Made by a program: the position numbers and the translations under genes
Source of the DNA: Erythrobasidium yunnanense
Lineage: Eukaryota; Basidiomycota; Cystobasidiomycetes; Erythrobasidiales; Erythrobasidiaceae
NCBI GenBank assembly: GCA_001600175.1
Contig: BCJC01000003.1
Coordinates: 1,302,001 to 1,366,000 of the forward strand
Direction of reading: 5' to 3'
Length of the DNA stretch: 64,000 nt
Shown here: in pieces, positions 47,643 through 58,015 of the stretch
How positions within the stretch are numbered: position 1 is the first letter of the stretch
Layout of the letters: every line of letters begins with the position of its first letter
The notes under the pieces: model-generated
Told to the model about the DNA's origin: nothing
Seen by the model: the letters and a program-made list of their open reading frames with translations, nothing else
The model's database searches: none

Positions 47643-48863
47643 TTACATGCCCGCCATGGGCCTACCGCCAGGTCCCCTCTCAACGCCGCCCCGCTGCGCA
47701 GTAAGTATATGGTTAGTTGCTTGTCGTCTTGGTGTGCTTTGATGAGACAAACAGACGACTCACGTTGCCTGGAACCGATGGGTTTGTGCAGATATTCGCC
47801 AAATGACCTTCTTGACCTGGGTGCGTAAAGTGTTGCCGTCAGCTGTAGAAATAGGATTGTAGAGAGAGTACCACTCACCGCACTTGAAGCACGTTACATG
47901 CTTCATCCTGCCTCTCCTCATCGGCGGCCTGTCATCCAGCACCACATCTCCCGAGACTTGCTGCAGTCCACCTCCGAACGATTGATCGTGCATGTTTCGA
48001 GGTCCACCACCTCCTCCCATCGGTCCATTGGTATCTCGATTGTTGTATCCTCCTCCATCATACCTATTCTGACCGCCGCCGTAAGAAGGTGCAGAGGGAT
48101 CTGGCCATTCTCTATCACCTCTGTTCTTGTATGATGCGCGAAGTTGAGAATGTGATAGTGCGAGAGCGCGCTCCACTAGCGGGAGGGTGAAAGGTGGACT
48201 GCAAGTTATAGATTAGTCAGCTGGCGACAGGGTGTAGGAAGAACACCGACAACGCACTGTGCAAGCTTGCATTTGAGACCGTCTGGACAGAAGCCAACAA
48301 GGTAGAGAGGGCACAGTACTCGCCGAATGTGCTTGTTCGGGCAGTCCGGGCCTACTAGAAACGTTAGCATAGTTCTTCCTGATCGGAGAGTCACACAATA
48401 AGGACACACCTAGTCTACAGAATCCAGCAGTATAGCTCCTGCACTCTGGCCTCCTATGATGAGGCGTGATATGCAAGTACATGCACTCGTCTCCCGAGCT
48501 GCAGAATCCGTGTTTTGTGAAGAACCAGCATTCCGGCATCTTCCTAAGGTTGTATTCGTGCAAGAAATCACACTCTGCTGCCTTTTTGCAGAGTCCTCTG
48601 AGCCAATGCTTGCATACGGTTCTTCCATGGGCGGTAGGAGGTATGAAGGGGACGATGAAGTTTGTGGAAGCAGGTGTAGTATGTCTGAGAGGACACTGCG
48701 AACCCAGCGAGCATCCTTCAGGCGTCAGATGGGCCCGGCATATCGAGGTGTCGCTGTCGAGCTTTATGGGAGGATGGAGTTCGCTCTTGATGCGCTGTTC
48801 GACGATGAGTTCGGTGTGCAAGAACTCTGGATCAGTAATCACGTCGTCGCTGTCCCAGGCCAT
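47643..48863 (-). CDS. YTH1: Cleavage/polyadenylation factor CPSF30/Yth1
   Basis: Five exons (48410-48863, 48258-48354, 47879-48198, 47764-47816, 47643-47693) encode 324 residues. Five CCCH zinc fingers are visible: C-x8-C-x5-C-x3-H in [20 protein letters not shown], then fingers beginning [28 protein letters not shown] and CPLYLVGFC. After a Gly/Asn/Arg-rich linker comes one CCHC zinc knuckle, [14 protein letters not shown]. The subunit recognises the AAUAAA-type signal in the mRNA 3'-end processing complex. The terminal knuckle is a feature of animal CPSF30 that budding-yeast Yth1 lacks. Confidence 0.95.
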
Positions 48864-48989
48864 GATTGTGATTACAATTATTCAAAGAATTGTTACATTT
48901 CTAAGCTGGCTTCGTCGCTTTTGCCTTTCTTCTTCGCTCCACATCCTCAGTCAGCTCAGCCCATCAGTCAGCAGCTAGTCAGCTCAGCG

Positions 48990-50144
48990 ATGCAGGCTTT
49001 CCCGTCAAGAGCGCCTGCTGCGCCTACGGACGACACGTATCGTCCAGACCTCAATGTGCGACTGATGTGTCCAGACTGCAAGGAGAACGGCCAGCTCATC
49101 GAGCAGTTTGCATCGGGAGACCTCGTCTGCGGGAACTGTGGCATCGTGCTGGGAGACAGAGTCGTCGATACTCGCTCGGAATGGCGAACATTCGCAGACT
49201 CGGACGGCGACGACCCTTCTCGTGTAGGAGGGCCAGGAGATCCCTTACTCTCTGGAGCATCCCAGCTTTCCTCCCTAATTTCCTACCGCGACAATCATAC
49301 TGGAATAGCGCGCTCACTGCAAAGAGCTTCAGCGTCTCAGGACAAGAAGTCGGGAGAAAAGCTACTCGTAACAGCCTTCAACGAGATACAGCATATGTGC
49401 GATCAGATCTCGCTTCCAAGGACAGTATGCGATAGCGCGAAACAGTTGTTCAAGCGTCAGGACGAGGAGAAGCTGCTCAAAGCGAAACCTCTAAACGCAA
49501 TCTGCGCGACGTGCATCTTCATAGCGTGCAGAGAGCAGCACGTAGAGAGATCCTTCAAGGAGATAGTCGCTCTGTCAGGAGTCCCCAAGCTAGATATAGC
49601 AAAATGTTACAAGAAGATGTCTCAAGCCTTCGGTGCAACATCTGCTTCAAACCCTTCTGGCGGTTCGGGCACATCTGCTGCTTCTGCTGCAGGTCTCGTA
49701 GCCAGATTCTGCAATCACCTCGGCCTTCCTCCTGCTGTTCAAAGCGCAACTTCAGAAGTCGTACGAAAGATAGACGACTTTGGTATACTCGCTGGAAGAT
49801 CTCCTCTCTCAGTAGCGAGTGCCTGTGTCTACTTTACAAGCCATGCTTTCGGATTGGGAAAGTCTATAAAGGAGATCACACCGATTGCAGGTGTCAGCGA
49901 CAGCACCTTACGACTATGCTACAAGTTAGCCCTTTTTTTCATATGACCGTCTCGAATAAAAAGAGACGGGTAGGCTGACAATGACTGATTCTCCAGGCTC
50001 CTTCTCACAAAACGAGACGAGCTGCTGGCTGAAAAGTGGTTCAAATCGCGTGGTGCAGGATCTCTAGTTGCGGATCTCAATCGAGTGCCGACTTTTTCGG
50101 CGGGCGACAAGGAGATCAAGACTGAAAAGAATGGATTATCATAG
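48990..50144 (+). CDS. SUA7: Transcription initiation factor IIB
   Basis: Two exons (48990-49924, 49997-50144) encode 360 residues. The zinc ribbon is MCPDCKENGQL with DLVCGNCGIVLGDRVVD; the B-reader/linker follows in SEWRTFADSDGDDPSRVG. Two cyclin-like repeats follow, the first with CDQISLPRTVCDSAKQLFKR and NAICATCIFIACRE, the second with ARFCNHLGLP, SPLSVASACVYFTSHAF and EITPIAGVSDSTLRLCYK. The intron donor is GTTAGC. TFIIB bridges TBP-DNA and RNA polymerase II. Open frame extending upstream of 48990 is 5' leader and antisense to YTH1. Confidence 0.96.
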
Positions 50145-50344
50145 CCGAAAGCCATGCTATGTCTTGGACAGCTCATCGATGCCATGAGCATAGACAACCC
50201 ACCCCGACAGTGCAGTACTCATGCAGCGAGACGACTACATTTCAGTAACGATAGATGCACAATCCAGCTACGAGTGTGTTGTTATTACTATTATTACTTC
50301 GTTCACTAGCAAAAGACAACAGCATACGCAGTGTTCTCGCCGGT

Positions 50345-51471
50345 TTACTGCTGCAAGCTCAGCGTATATCCGCTCTTCTTGCCTTTACCAACGACCAGCA
50401 CGTCTAATATATCCTGAACAGATAGCTGTGCCTTCTCAACAACTGATCTGAGGTTGATAGTAGAGCCCAAAGATAGTGCTTCGTCTAAAGCTTTTTGCAG
50501 AACTGTTGCAGAGGAAGTGCCGTTCGCTGGAGCAGCAGGAGCTGCTGAAGGAGTCTCTTCCTTGCTCGTCTTGTTCTTCTTGCGCTTCCTCTTTTTTTCA
50601 CTCGTTTCCGCATCCGGCTTGGCGGACTCACCGCCCTCTGCCATCAACACATCCCCATTCTCTTGCTTCTGCTCCGCTTCTGGTGCATTTGCAGTGAAAG
50701 CGGTCTTATCTTCTGCAGCATCGGCTGTGGTATCGGCCTTCCGCTTTCTTTTCTTATCCTTTTTCTCTTTCTGCTTGTTCTCGACAGCCTTGCCCTCGTC
50801 TGACATGGCAGATTCGGATACTACAGGCACAGGCGCGTCCGCGTTTGCTTCTTTGCCGTTCACAACTGCTGTACCATGCGATTTTGTGGATGTAGAACCG
50901 ATTGTGGAGGTGGAAGGCACAGCTGCAGCAGGTTCTACTAGACATTCGGCATTAGCTGGATCTGTGACCTGGCGAAGCACATGCTGTACACACCTTGCTT
51001 CTGTTGAGACTTTCCTTGCTGTTGCTGCTGCTGCTGCTGTTGACTGTTCTTGCCCTTCTTGTTCTGGCCAGGCTTGTCACCTTTCCAGACAGTCTTCTCA
51101 TATCTTTGCGCTTCCGAGATACAGCTCGTGTGCTTCTGGAACTCTCCATCGCCCATCGTTTTCTGCCAATCCTCATCAGCTTGGGCATTGTGCAACAAAA
51201 TAGATCAGAAGGTACGTTGCAGTCCAAGCATGTGAAGGGACCAGAGCAGCGCGAGCGATGTTGGACGAGCTTAGGTTTCTTGAGGATATCACCACAGCCT
51301 GTGGACAGTCGTAGAAGTCATGAATGGAAGGGTCAGAAAATCTTGCAGAAATCGTTTTAGGCCAGTCAGTCATCAATCACCTTCGCATGCTGGTCAAGGA
51401 ATGCGTCAGCATTGCAGTTGCAGAGATCTATCACGGTCGTCGCTCTCGTTCTGCTCACAAAAGCTGACCAT
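50345..51471 (-). CDS. LYAR-type C2HC zinc-finger nucleolar protein
   Basis: Five exons (51459-51471, 51381-51389, 51216-51298, 50994-51171, 50345-50937) encode 291 residues. The second exon is 9 bases, CATGCGAAG. Splicing it in yields MVSFSCEGCGDILKKPKL, then QHRSRCSGPFTCLDCN and EFQKHTSCISEAQRYEKTVW, the paired LYAR zinc fingers. The rest is disordered: a polyglutamine run, Glu/Lys-rich blocks with KKDKKRKRK and EKKRKRKKNK nuclear/nucleolar signals, and a C-terminal winged-helix-like NLRSVVEKAQLSVQDILDVL. LYAR proteins act in rRNA processing and cell growth. Confidence 0.9.
51017..51042 (-). repeat. CAG/CAA polyglutamine tract
   Basis: Nine consecutive glutamine codons lie within the LYAR-type gene; the plus strand reads TTGCTGCTGCTG. 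Confidence 0.85.
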
Positions 51472-51653
51472 CTTCCAGCAAATTGACGATGTTTTGGTTC
51501 GTGTCGAGACAAGGCAGAAGCTTCGGAAATACAACAGACCTGACGACACAGGTCAAGAATCGATTGGAAGACACGTCTCAGCTCGTTACCGCTGCTCCTC
51601 CTGACCCTGGGTTGACTTTCCGCCTTCTCTGGCTTTGACCGAACGCGCGACAA

Positions 51654-52815
51654 ATGGCTCTAACCGGGAAACGCGCTCTAATCACTGGCGGATCAGCTGG
51701 ACTAGGCGCTGCTATCGTATGCTGACATTGAGCTTCAGTCTAGGTGGTCGAATGCTAGATACTGACTATGAGTAACGCCGGCCCGGTGACCGAATACGAT
51801 ATTCTACAGGCTACAAAGCTCGCTAGCCTGGGAGCTGTCTGCGCTGTCAACTATGCCGGCAATACTGAACGAGCTGAGAAGCTGCTGGCGAGCCTACCTG
51901 GAACCGGACACGTCCTCGTTCGGTGCAGTATGTTCCTCAAACCAGATGCCCAGGAGGTCGTCAAGGTGCTCTTACACTATCACAATGAGCCTGGAACGGC
52001 ACTCAAGGTTTACTCCAGGACGCTATAAGCCATTTAGGCGGAATTGACATGATAGTCTCGAATGCCGGATGGACAAAATTCGGCGATTTCAGTGACTTGG
52101 GTAAGTATTCAAAGTATCGCATACTACCTGCTCATCAACTGAGATACCTCTACAGAGGCTTTGGCAGACGAGGATTGGGAGTAAGCCATATTCGGCCTGG
52201 AGACGTGCGCCATGCTGATAGAGCAAGCTAAGCCAATGCTATGCTGCCAATGTCAAGTCGCACCTCTGGGTAATGCAAGCTGCTCGGCCGGAACTGGAAC
52301 GCAATGAAGGTGGGCCTGCTTCGCCGATCTAGGAGACTTTGGTGCTTACTTCGACGTATATAAGGCTCCTTCTTGATTACTGCTTCTGTGGCTGGTATTC
52401 GTCCTGGTGGAAGCAGCATGGTTAGCAATTCGAGCAGACTTCGCATTTACTCAAGCTGAACCCAATCATACAGGCCTACGGTAATTCAGCATCGAAGCAC
52501 ATTGTGAAGAGACGGTGAATAGCTGATGCACAATCCTAACATCAAGCCGTGTCAAAGGCAGCCGGCATACATCTAGCAGCCTCGCTCGCAAAAGCGTGTG
52601 CGCCTCATATTACCGTAAACTGCATCTCGCCTGGACTCCTCGACACAGAATGGTCAAAAGGCTTCCAACAAGAACACCTCGAGAAGATCAAGAAAGCGAG
52701 TGCTTTGGGCCGCATACCTTCGCTTGAAGACTGCGCGGAGACGGCTGTCATGCTGTTGCAGTCGAGGAGTATCACAGGCCAAAACATCGAGGTCTCAGCT
52801 GGTTTGGGTGTGTAG
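51654..52815 (+). CDS. Short-chain dehydrogenase/reductase (3-oxoacyl-reductase-like)
   Basis: Eight exons (51654-51716, 51810-51965, 52019-52100, 52156-52180, 52233-52309, 52365-52420, 52474-52480, 52547-52815) encode 244 residues. Cofactor motif ALITGGSAGLGAAIA; then AVCAVNYAGNTERAEKL; NAG in DMIVSNAGWTKFGDF; ANVKSHLWVMQAA; catalytic Ser in LITASVAGIRPGGSSM; catalytic Tyr-Lys in AYAVSKAAGIHLAASL; and VNCISPGLLDTEW. The tyrosine codon sits in a 7-base exon. The classical SDR fold uses NAD(P)H; the substrate is unknown. Summed exons equal 735 bases with no stop, so the gene is intact despite looking fragmented in raw frames. Confidence 0.9.
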
Positions 52816-53071
52816 GCTGTAGATTGCATCGTTCCAGCGGCAGGAGGAAAAGAAGCAGAATACGGTAGGGGTGGGTCTTCAAGGGAAGCTAGTCATAGAG
52901 CTACCGGATGAACCGTAGAGCGTCTGTATCACATATATATAACGATTAGGACAGAAGCGGCAAGATGATCACCTAGAGTAGAGAATGTCTCTTTACCCGG
53001 CCCCACACTATCGGAAATGACAATGATTGCTCTTCCTGCATCTTCTAATCATATTGACTATCTTGTTAACC

Positions 53072-54287
53072 ATGAAGCCTATATCTTTTGAAGATACCGG
53101 CATCTGTCATCGGTCTCCTTTGGCTTTCTCCCAACATTGGGTCTCTCCTTCGCCGCGGCAGGACAAGAACGGGCAGCGCTTCAAGACATGGGGTGAAGCA
53201 GTAACAGAATGCACAGGTAGGAAAGTACGACAGTTGCGACGCGTCAAGATTTGCTAACGCCGAAGCATCAGATATCGTGTTTGATGTTGACAGAGAAAGC
53301 GTTCAAAGACTGCTTCCGGAAGGCTATGAATTAGATCCTGAGGTCCAACCTACTGTCCTATTCGATGCTATGCATCTCCGAAAGCTACCTTGGCTAAATG
53401 GAAGAGGTAGCTGGCACAGTCCCACATTTTGCGGAAGATCGATGCTAATCCTCAAGACCAGGGTACAACACATTCGGGGTATACGCCAACGATATCATAT
53501 GCCACCGAGCGACCGAAGGACCTATCAGAGGATCTTATCTGCTCGTGCTGTTCGAGAACTTTACCGACCCTATCCTTACTGGACGAGAGGAGCTTGGCTT
53601 CCCGTAAGTACTCGGGCGCATCTTATCTCAATGTTGCTAAACTTCTCGAGGTCGCAGGAAGATCTTCGCCGAACTGCCTGATGTGCTTAAGGAAAACGAC
53701 AAGCTCGTATTGACAGCAGTAAGTCTCCTAGATCAGTCACTTACGGGATATGTTGACAGACGTGGAACAGAGCTGGTTTGGACACGAGTTTATGCGCCTT
53801 GAGATTCCTCAACTGGCAGACAAGCCGGTAGAGGAGGCACCGTCTCAAAACAAGCGAGACTTCGGTCACCGTGAGTGTAGCTCCATTACGCATGTACTCA
53901 GGCTGAGCTTTGTGCCAGCTTCTGTTGATGGTATCCTGCAGCATCGATACGTACCAATGGTGGGATATCCAGGAAAGCACGACGCTTCGTATGCGATACA
54001 CGCGCCTGGCGGTGGAGATAACAAGCCAAAGTGAGCCTTTCATATTTACGTAAAGCTTGTTTTGGTCTGATGAATTTGGCCGTAGACTGCTCAAATACGC
54101 AACCACGACGGGTGACTTGGCGAACTGCAAGATCAGCTACGGATCGAGTACTTGGGAAGAGCTTCCGACGCTATGGAACGTCGTAGAGGGCTTGAAGTCG
54201 CTAAAGTTGGGCAAAGTGCGAGAAGTCTCAGTTCAGCATATCCAGGGCGGAAGCGATCTGGCAGGCTGTAAGCGCGTAGAGTGGTAG
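53072..54287 (+). CDS. Acetoacetate-decarboxylase-like protein
   Basis: Seven exons (53072-53216, 53272-53406, 53462-53603, 53658-53718, 53771-53870, 53919-54030, 54086-54287) encode 298 residues. Conserved pieces are [64 protein letters not shown] and HRYVPMVGYPG. The order ENFTDPxxxGRExxGFPK is that of the ADC superfamily, whose Schiff-base lysine lies just after GFPK. Many fungal members are not true acetoacetate decarboxylases; some act on polyketide-like or plant-derived molecules. It is next to the SDR, which could share a substrate, but that is inference. Confidence 0.82.
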
Positions 54288-54407
54288 TATAGGTAGAGAG
54301 TATGCATGTATATGTCTCTAGATAAAGTATGATAGGGATATCCACCAGGGACTATCGGAACAGAAATAGTGGGAGACTTCTGCAGCATGACGATGTCGCA
54401 TAGGTGG

Positions 54408-56367
54408 CTACTCATCATTGATGGGAGAAGTCGCAAAGCCATGACTTGCTTGGCTAGGCGGAGCTGAACATAGATTGTGCTCTGGGAACCGAGTCCTGAG
54501 CGTTGGAGTAGGAATAGAAGCGAAGTTCGTGGAAGCATAGCCTGCAGAAACAGACCTTCCTGCCAGAGGTGGGAGCACCAGGCTCTGTGGTTTGCGAGAA
54601 GCTAGCGATAGTGGAATAGGCTGTCCATGCGATGATGAGGAAGAAATAGAAGGATGTGACTGAAGGGAGGAAGATCTGGAGAGCATGGGAGCTGATTCAC
54701 TCGAGCCCGCAGACTCTGCCGTCTCTTCTGAAGACATGCGATATTCCGTGCCAGGGTCGCCAACTCTAAGATGTTGAGGCTGAGCTAGAGAGGAGTTGCC
54801 AGAAGACCATGATTCGTAGGAGCTGATTGCGGATGCTACGGATGCCACACTGCTTTGTCGAGAGTGCCGTTGCTGGTCGTAGCTGTGTACGATGTGAAGA
54901 GGAGGAGGTCCCGTTCGATGAGGAGGAGCGGAGGTGAGTGCGCGGATCTACATTAGCGGCAGAACGGGATAAAACAGCTTCAGAAAAGGTCTATGGGAGC
55001 TGGTATATGCGAGTTAAGACTATGACGACGATTGGGTGTGTATATGTCATCTGTACATCTGGCACATGCGGCTTTTGTACAGTGATAACCGTTCAGATGC
55101 AGTATATGGCATGAGAGGGAGCAGATGGGTAGAGGTGGGCGTGAGAAAGTTTTGAGAGGGAGTTGAAGGCTTGCTGCGGGCAAAGCTGTCCGGCAGCATT
55201 CTTGGCGAACCAGATTTCTCCGATAGGTGATTGAGGAGATTGACGATGCGAAGAGGAGGAATAGGGGATAGTAGGAGAGGGATCTGGAAGTAGTGGATGC
55301 ATATGTACCTGCATCTCTGCCATATAGAGCCTTTCCCTGAGCACCAGATTCTCCTGCTGGACATACGCAACTTGAGCGGACTCGCCATGTATTCCTTCCG
55401 ACATTGCATTAACGCTTGTTCCCGAGCGATACATAGAAAGCTCTCTCTCAAGCGTTTTGACTTTGTCTTCGAGATAGTGTAATCCTGTTGAATGCGAAGC
55501 ACTGTCAGTATACACCTTGCGAAGTATAGCACTAGCGATACGCACGATCCTTCATGGCGCTCTGACGTTCTCGAGTCCTGTTTCTGAAGCGCTGCGAAGA
55601 CTCCCGGTTCTGGAGGAAAGAGGTCAATATGCGACTCCTAGAGGCAATGACACATTATGGCTCACCCTTTTCTTCTTCTCTTCCTCTGTGAGTGTCTCCG
55701 CAGGGCCGAATGCAGAACTTCTGCTACCAGCCATATCATGATCATGGTAGGAAACGCTCAGCGAGCTTGTAGATGATTGCGAATGGCTTCTTGAGCGTTG
55801 ACTGACGGAAGATACTGCGCTGTCCAAGCTTGTAGATCTACTTAGACTTGCAGCAGAGGACCCTCCCGTTTCCGCCTGCATAGCAATGTTGGCTCCGGGT
55901 GGGCGGAACGACTTGGTCTGACCTAGGAAATGCTGCTGACTTGTGGTTGTTGAGGGAGCGCTCATGTATGTAGTCGCAGGTTGGGTTGCTCGGAAGGCAG
56001 GCTGTGAAGACCAGATAGTCGAGTATTCAGAGAATGGAAACGGCTCTTCCAGATGAGAGGCCGATGGCGCCGGAGGTTGTTCAACAGGATGACCAGTGCC
56101 GGGACTATAGATTCCAAGGGACTCAGGTGAGACCATGCTGGCTGACAAGCCTGACAGTGATATGTTGATCGGTGCGGAGGTTTGCCAGCCAGCGGCTCTT
56201 GAGACTGAAGAAGGAGGAAGTGTAGCTCCGACGTTCCCGACATCGAGTGCGAGCGATTGATGAGGATGTTCAGATGTTTGGGAGTCTTGCCGGCCCGTGT
56301 GATGACTGTCTGATGGCGAGTCCAACATAGCTTGGGAATAGAGGATTGCGTAAGGAGACTCTTCCAT
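54408..56367 (-). CDS. bZIP transcription factor
   Basis: Six exons (55666-56367, 55546-55609, 55309-55484, 55057-55217, 54952-54999, 54408-54882) encode 541 residues. The N-terminal 230 residues are Ser/Pro/Gln-rich. The basic region is KKKRNRESSQRFRNRTRERQ, with the N-x7-R signature, followed by a leucine zipper (LHYLEDKVKTLERELSMY, with ENLVLRERLYMAEMQ further on). Ser/Pro-rich C-terminal segments follow. An intron sits between the basic motif and the zipper. The 3' exons are less certain than the first three, but the phases agree. It should be a nuclear DNA-binding regulator; the target is unknown. Confidence 0.82.
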
Positions 56368-57116
56368 GATGATAGTTCCTGTGAAAGCGAATACCTTAGC
56401 ATGGTATAAATGAGAATGCTATGCGTCATGCTTACTTGAAATGTGTTGAAATCTGCTTTTGAGTTTGCTTGAAACCGATTATGCAGTATGTGCGATATGT
56501 ACTGGACACTTCACACTAGACAGAGAAGAGCGAAGTGTAGATGTGTACAGGAAAGGTGTGCGAGCCAGTCGCGTTAATTTGCAGTAATCGAAAGTTCGCC
56601 AGCGATGGAGCCCGAGCCTGTTCAACGGGTAGAATGGCTTGATGTGTTGATTATGTAGAATGTACGAAATGAAATCTGAGATGCGCGACAGGAGCCGAGG
56701 GACCAAATTGCCAGCCAAACAGTGCTCGAGCCAGCGATGTTGCAGGGTTTGTTTGGGAGATTGAACGAGTGTGGATGATAGCGAGTGTGGCAGAGGATTG
56801 CTGTATTAGTAGAGTTTAGATGAGATGTCAGTCAGAGAAGTTGGATGAAGGGAGACAAGCAGGATCAGCAGAGGGAGGGCATCGCCTGGTTGCTGCCTGA
56901 CAACAGAGCGGAACGGCAGTGGCCCTGGCACGCGTCTGGCTGAAGAAAGACAACATGAGATGAGCAGACGCATATGGTTGATATACAGATGTCTGCTTTG
57001 ATGGTGTTCGTGAACGCGGTGTCTGGTCATGCTGGAAGTGCGACTCGTTCGGGCCTGGTAGCGACAGCTAAAGGAGACAAGCGACAGTCAGTGATTGTAC
57101 TATAGCTTCACTCCCC
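56368..57116. other. Long leader/promoter of the bZIP gene and Vps20 3' region
   Basis: About 750 bases without a supported gene. The length upstream of a regulator is compatible with a long 5' leader, but I saw no conserved upstream ORF. Confidence 0.4.
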
Positions 57117-58015
57117 TCAAAGTAGAAGTATCCTACGCTCTTCCTCTTCCTCGACGATGGGCGTCCGGTCCACTGGCTCTTTCGAGGGTGCGTCCGGTAG
57201 CTGGACCTCCGGTAATCTCGAGGCGAGCTGGAAAAGTACGAACAGCGTAAGTAATGGAACGAGAAGATCATTAACGGAAGTACTTGCCTGCTCCTGCTCC
57301 ATGGCTGCGAGCTCTGCCTGGACAGCCTCCTCGTCTTCTGCAGACATGCGCGATTGGAGCAGCTCGTCGACTTCCTGGAAAGGTGTAAAAGGATCAGATA
57401 AGACGAATATGCTCAGTACGCCAGCGTGCGGACCTTCTGATAAGCAACGGCTTCCGCTGTTTCGCCCATAAGTTTCTCGACTGCTTCGACATCGAGTTCG
57501 CGGTTGAGCTGCTTGAGGACATCTGTACCCTGGCGTAGCCCGTAGAGAACGTCCTTTTCGACGAGTGAGAATTCGATGGATTGCACCTGAGGTTGCCGGA
57601 GTCAGCTTATCGCTCGCTATCGATAGATTGGACAGTCATGTCGCACCAAATCTTGCAGCGTAGCGAGCTGGCTGTCGGTCTGGCTGAGCAGCGTTTCTTG
57701 ATACTTGCGCCGTCTCAGCGCGATGAGGGCGCGCTGCTTGTTGCCTTTCGCCAGCGCATCTCGGGCAGCTTGACGCTCAGCTTCGAGGACACCTTCGACC
57801 TGGACATCATCCATCCATCACATCAGCTCATGATCCATCTTGTCATCCTGCTCGCCCACCCTCCGCTGATACTGCTTGAGCTTGTCCCGCTGAAGCTTCA
57901 AGCTGTTTCGCCCACAATCTCAGCTGGATCTACCAATACTGCTACCTGCTCCTACTGACTCGAGAATCGCCCTATCCTGCTTGGTCACCTTGCTGCTGCT
58001 CTGCCCGCTGCCCAT
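57117..58015 (-). CDS. VPS20: ESCRT-III subunit Vps20/CHMP6
   Basis: Six exons (57960-58015, 57860-57902, 57647-57799, 57434-57586, 57288-57374, 57117-57227) encode 200 residues. The start MGSGQSSSKVTKQDRAILDL has the N-myristoylation glycine. The Snf7 core follows: KLQRDKLKQYQRR, GNKQRALIALRRRKYQETLL, ATLQDLVQSIEFSLVEKDVLYGL and LDVEAVEKLMGETAEAVAYQ; the acidic tail reads MSAEDEEAVQAELAAME. The last intron (57228-57287) starts GCAAGT and ends CCAG: a GC-AG intron of 60 bases. Vps20 nucleates Snf7 polymers on endosomes. Confidence 0.93.

Noticed and set aside
48456-48989. In-frame extension of TFIIB upstream of its ATG
   Set aside because: It is antisense to YTH1 zinc-finger exons. TFIIB is complete and has the normal start when begun at 48990.
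49925-49996. Hairpin CCGTCTC/GAGACGG in the TFIIB intron
   Set aside because: A seven-base stem in a 72-base intron is expected by chance often enough, and no riboswitch-like structure surrounds it.
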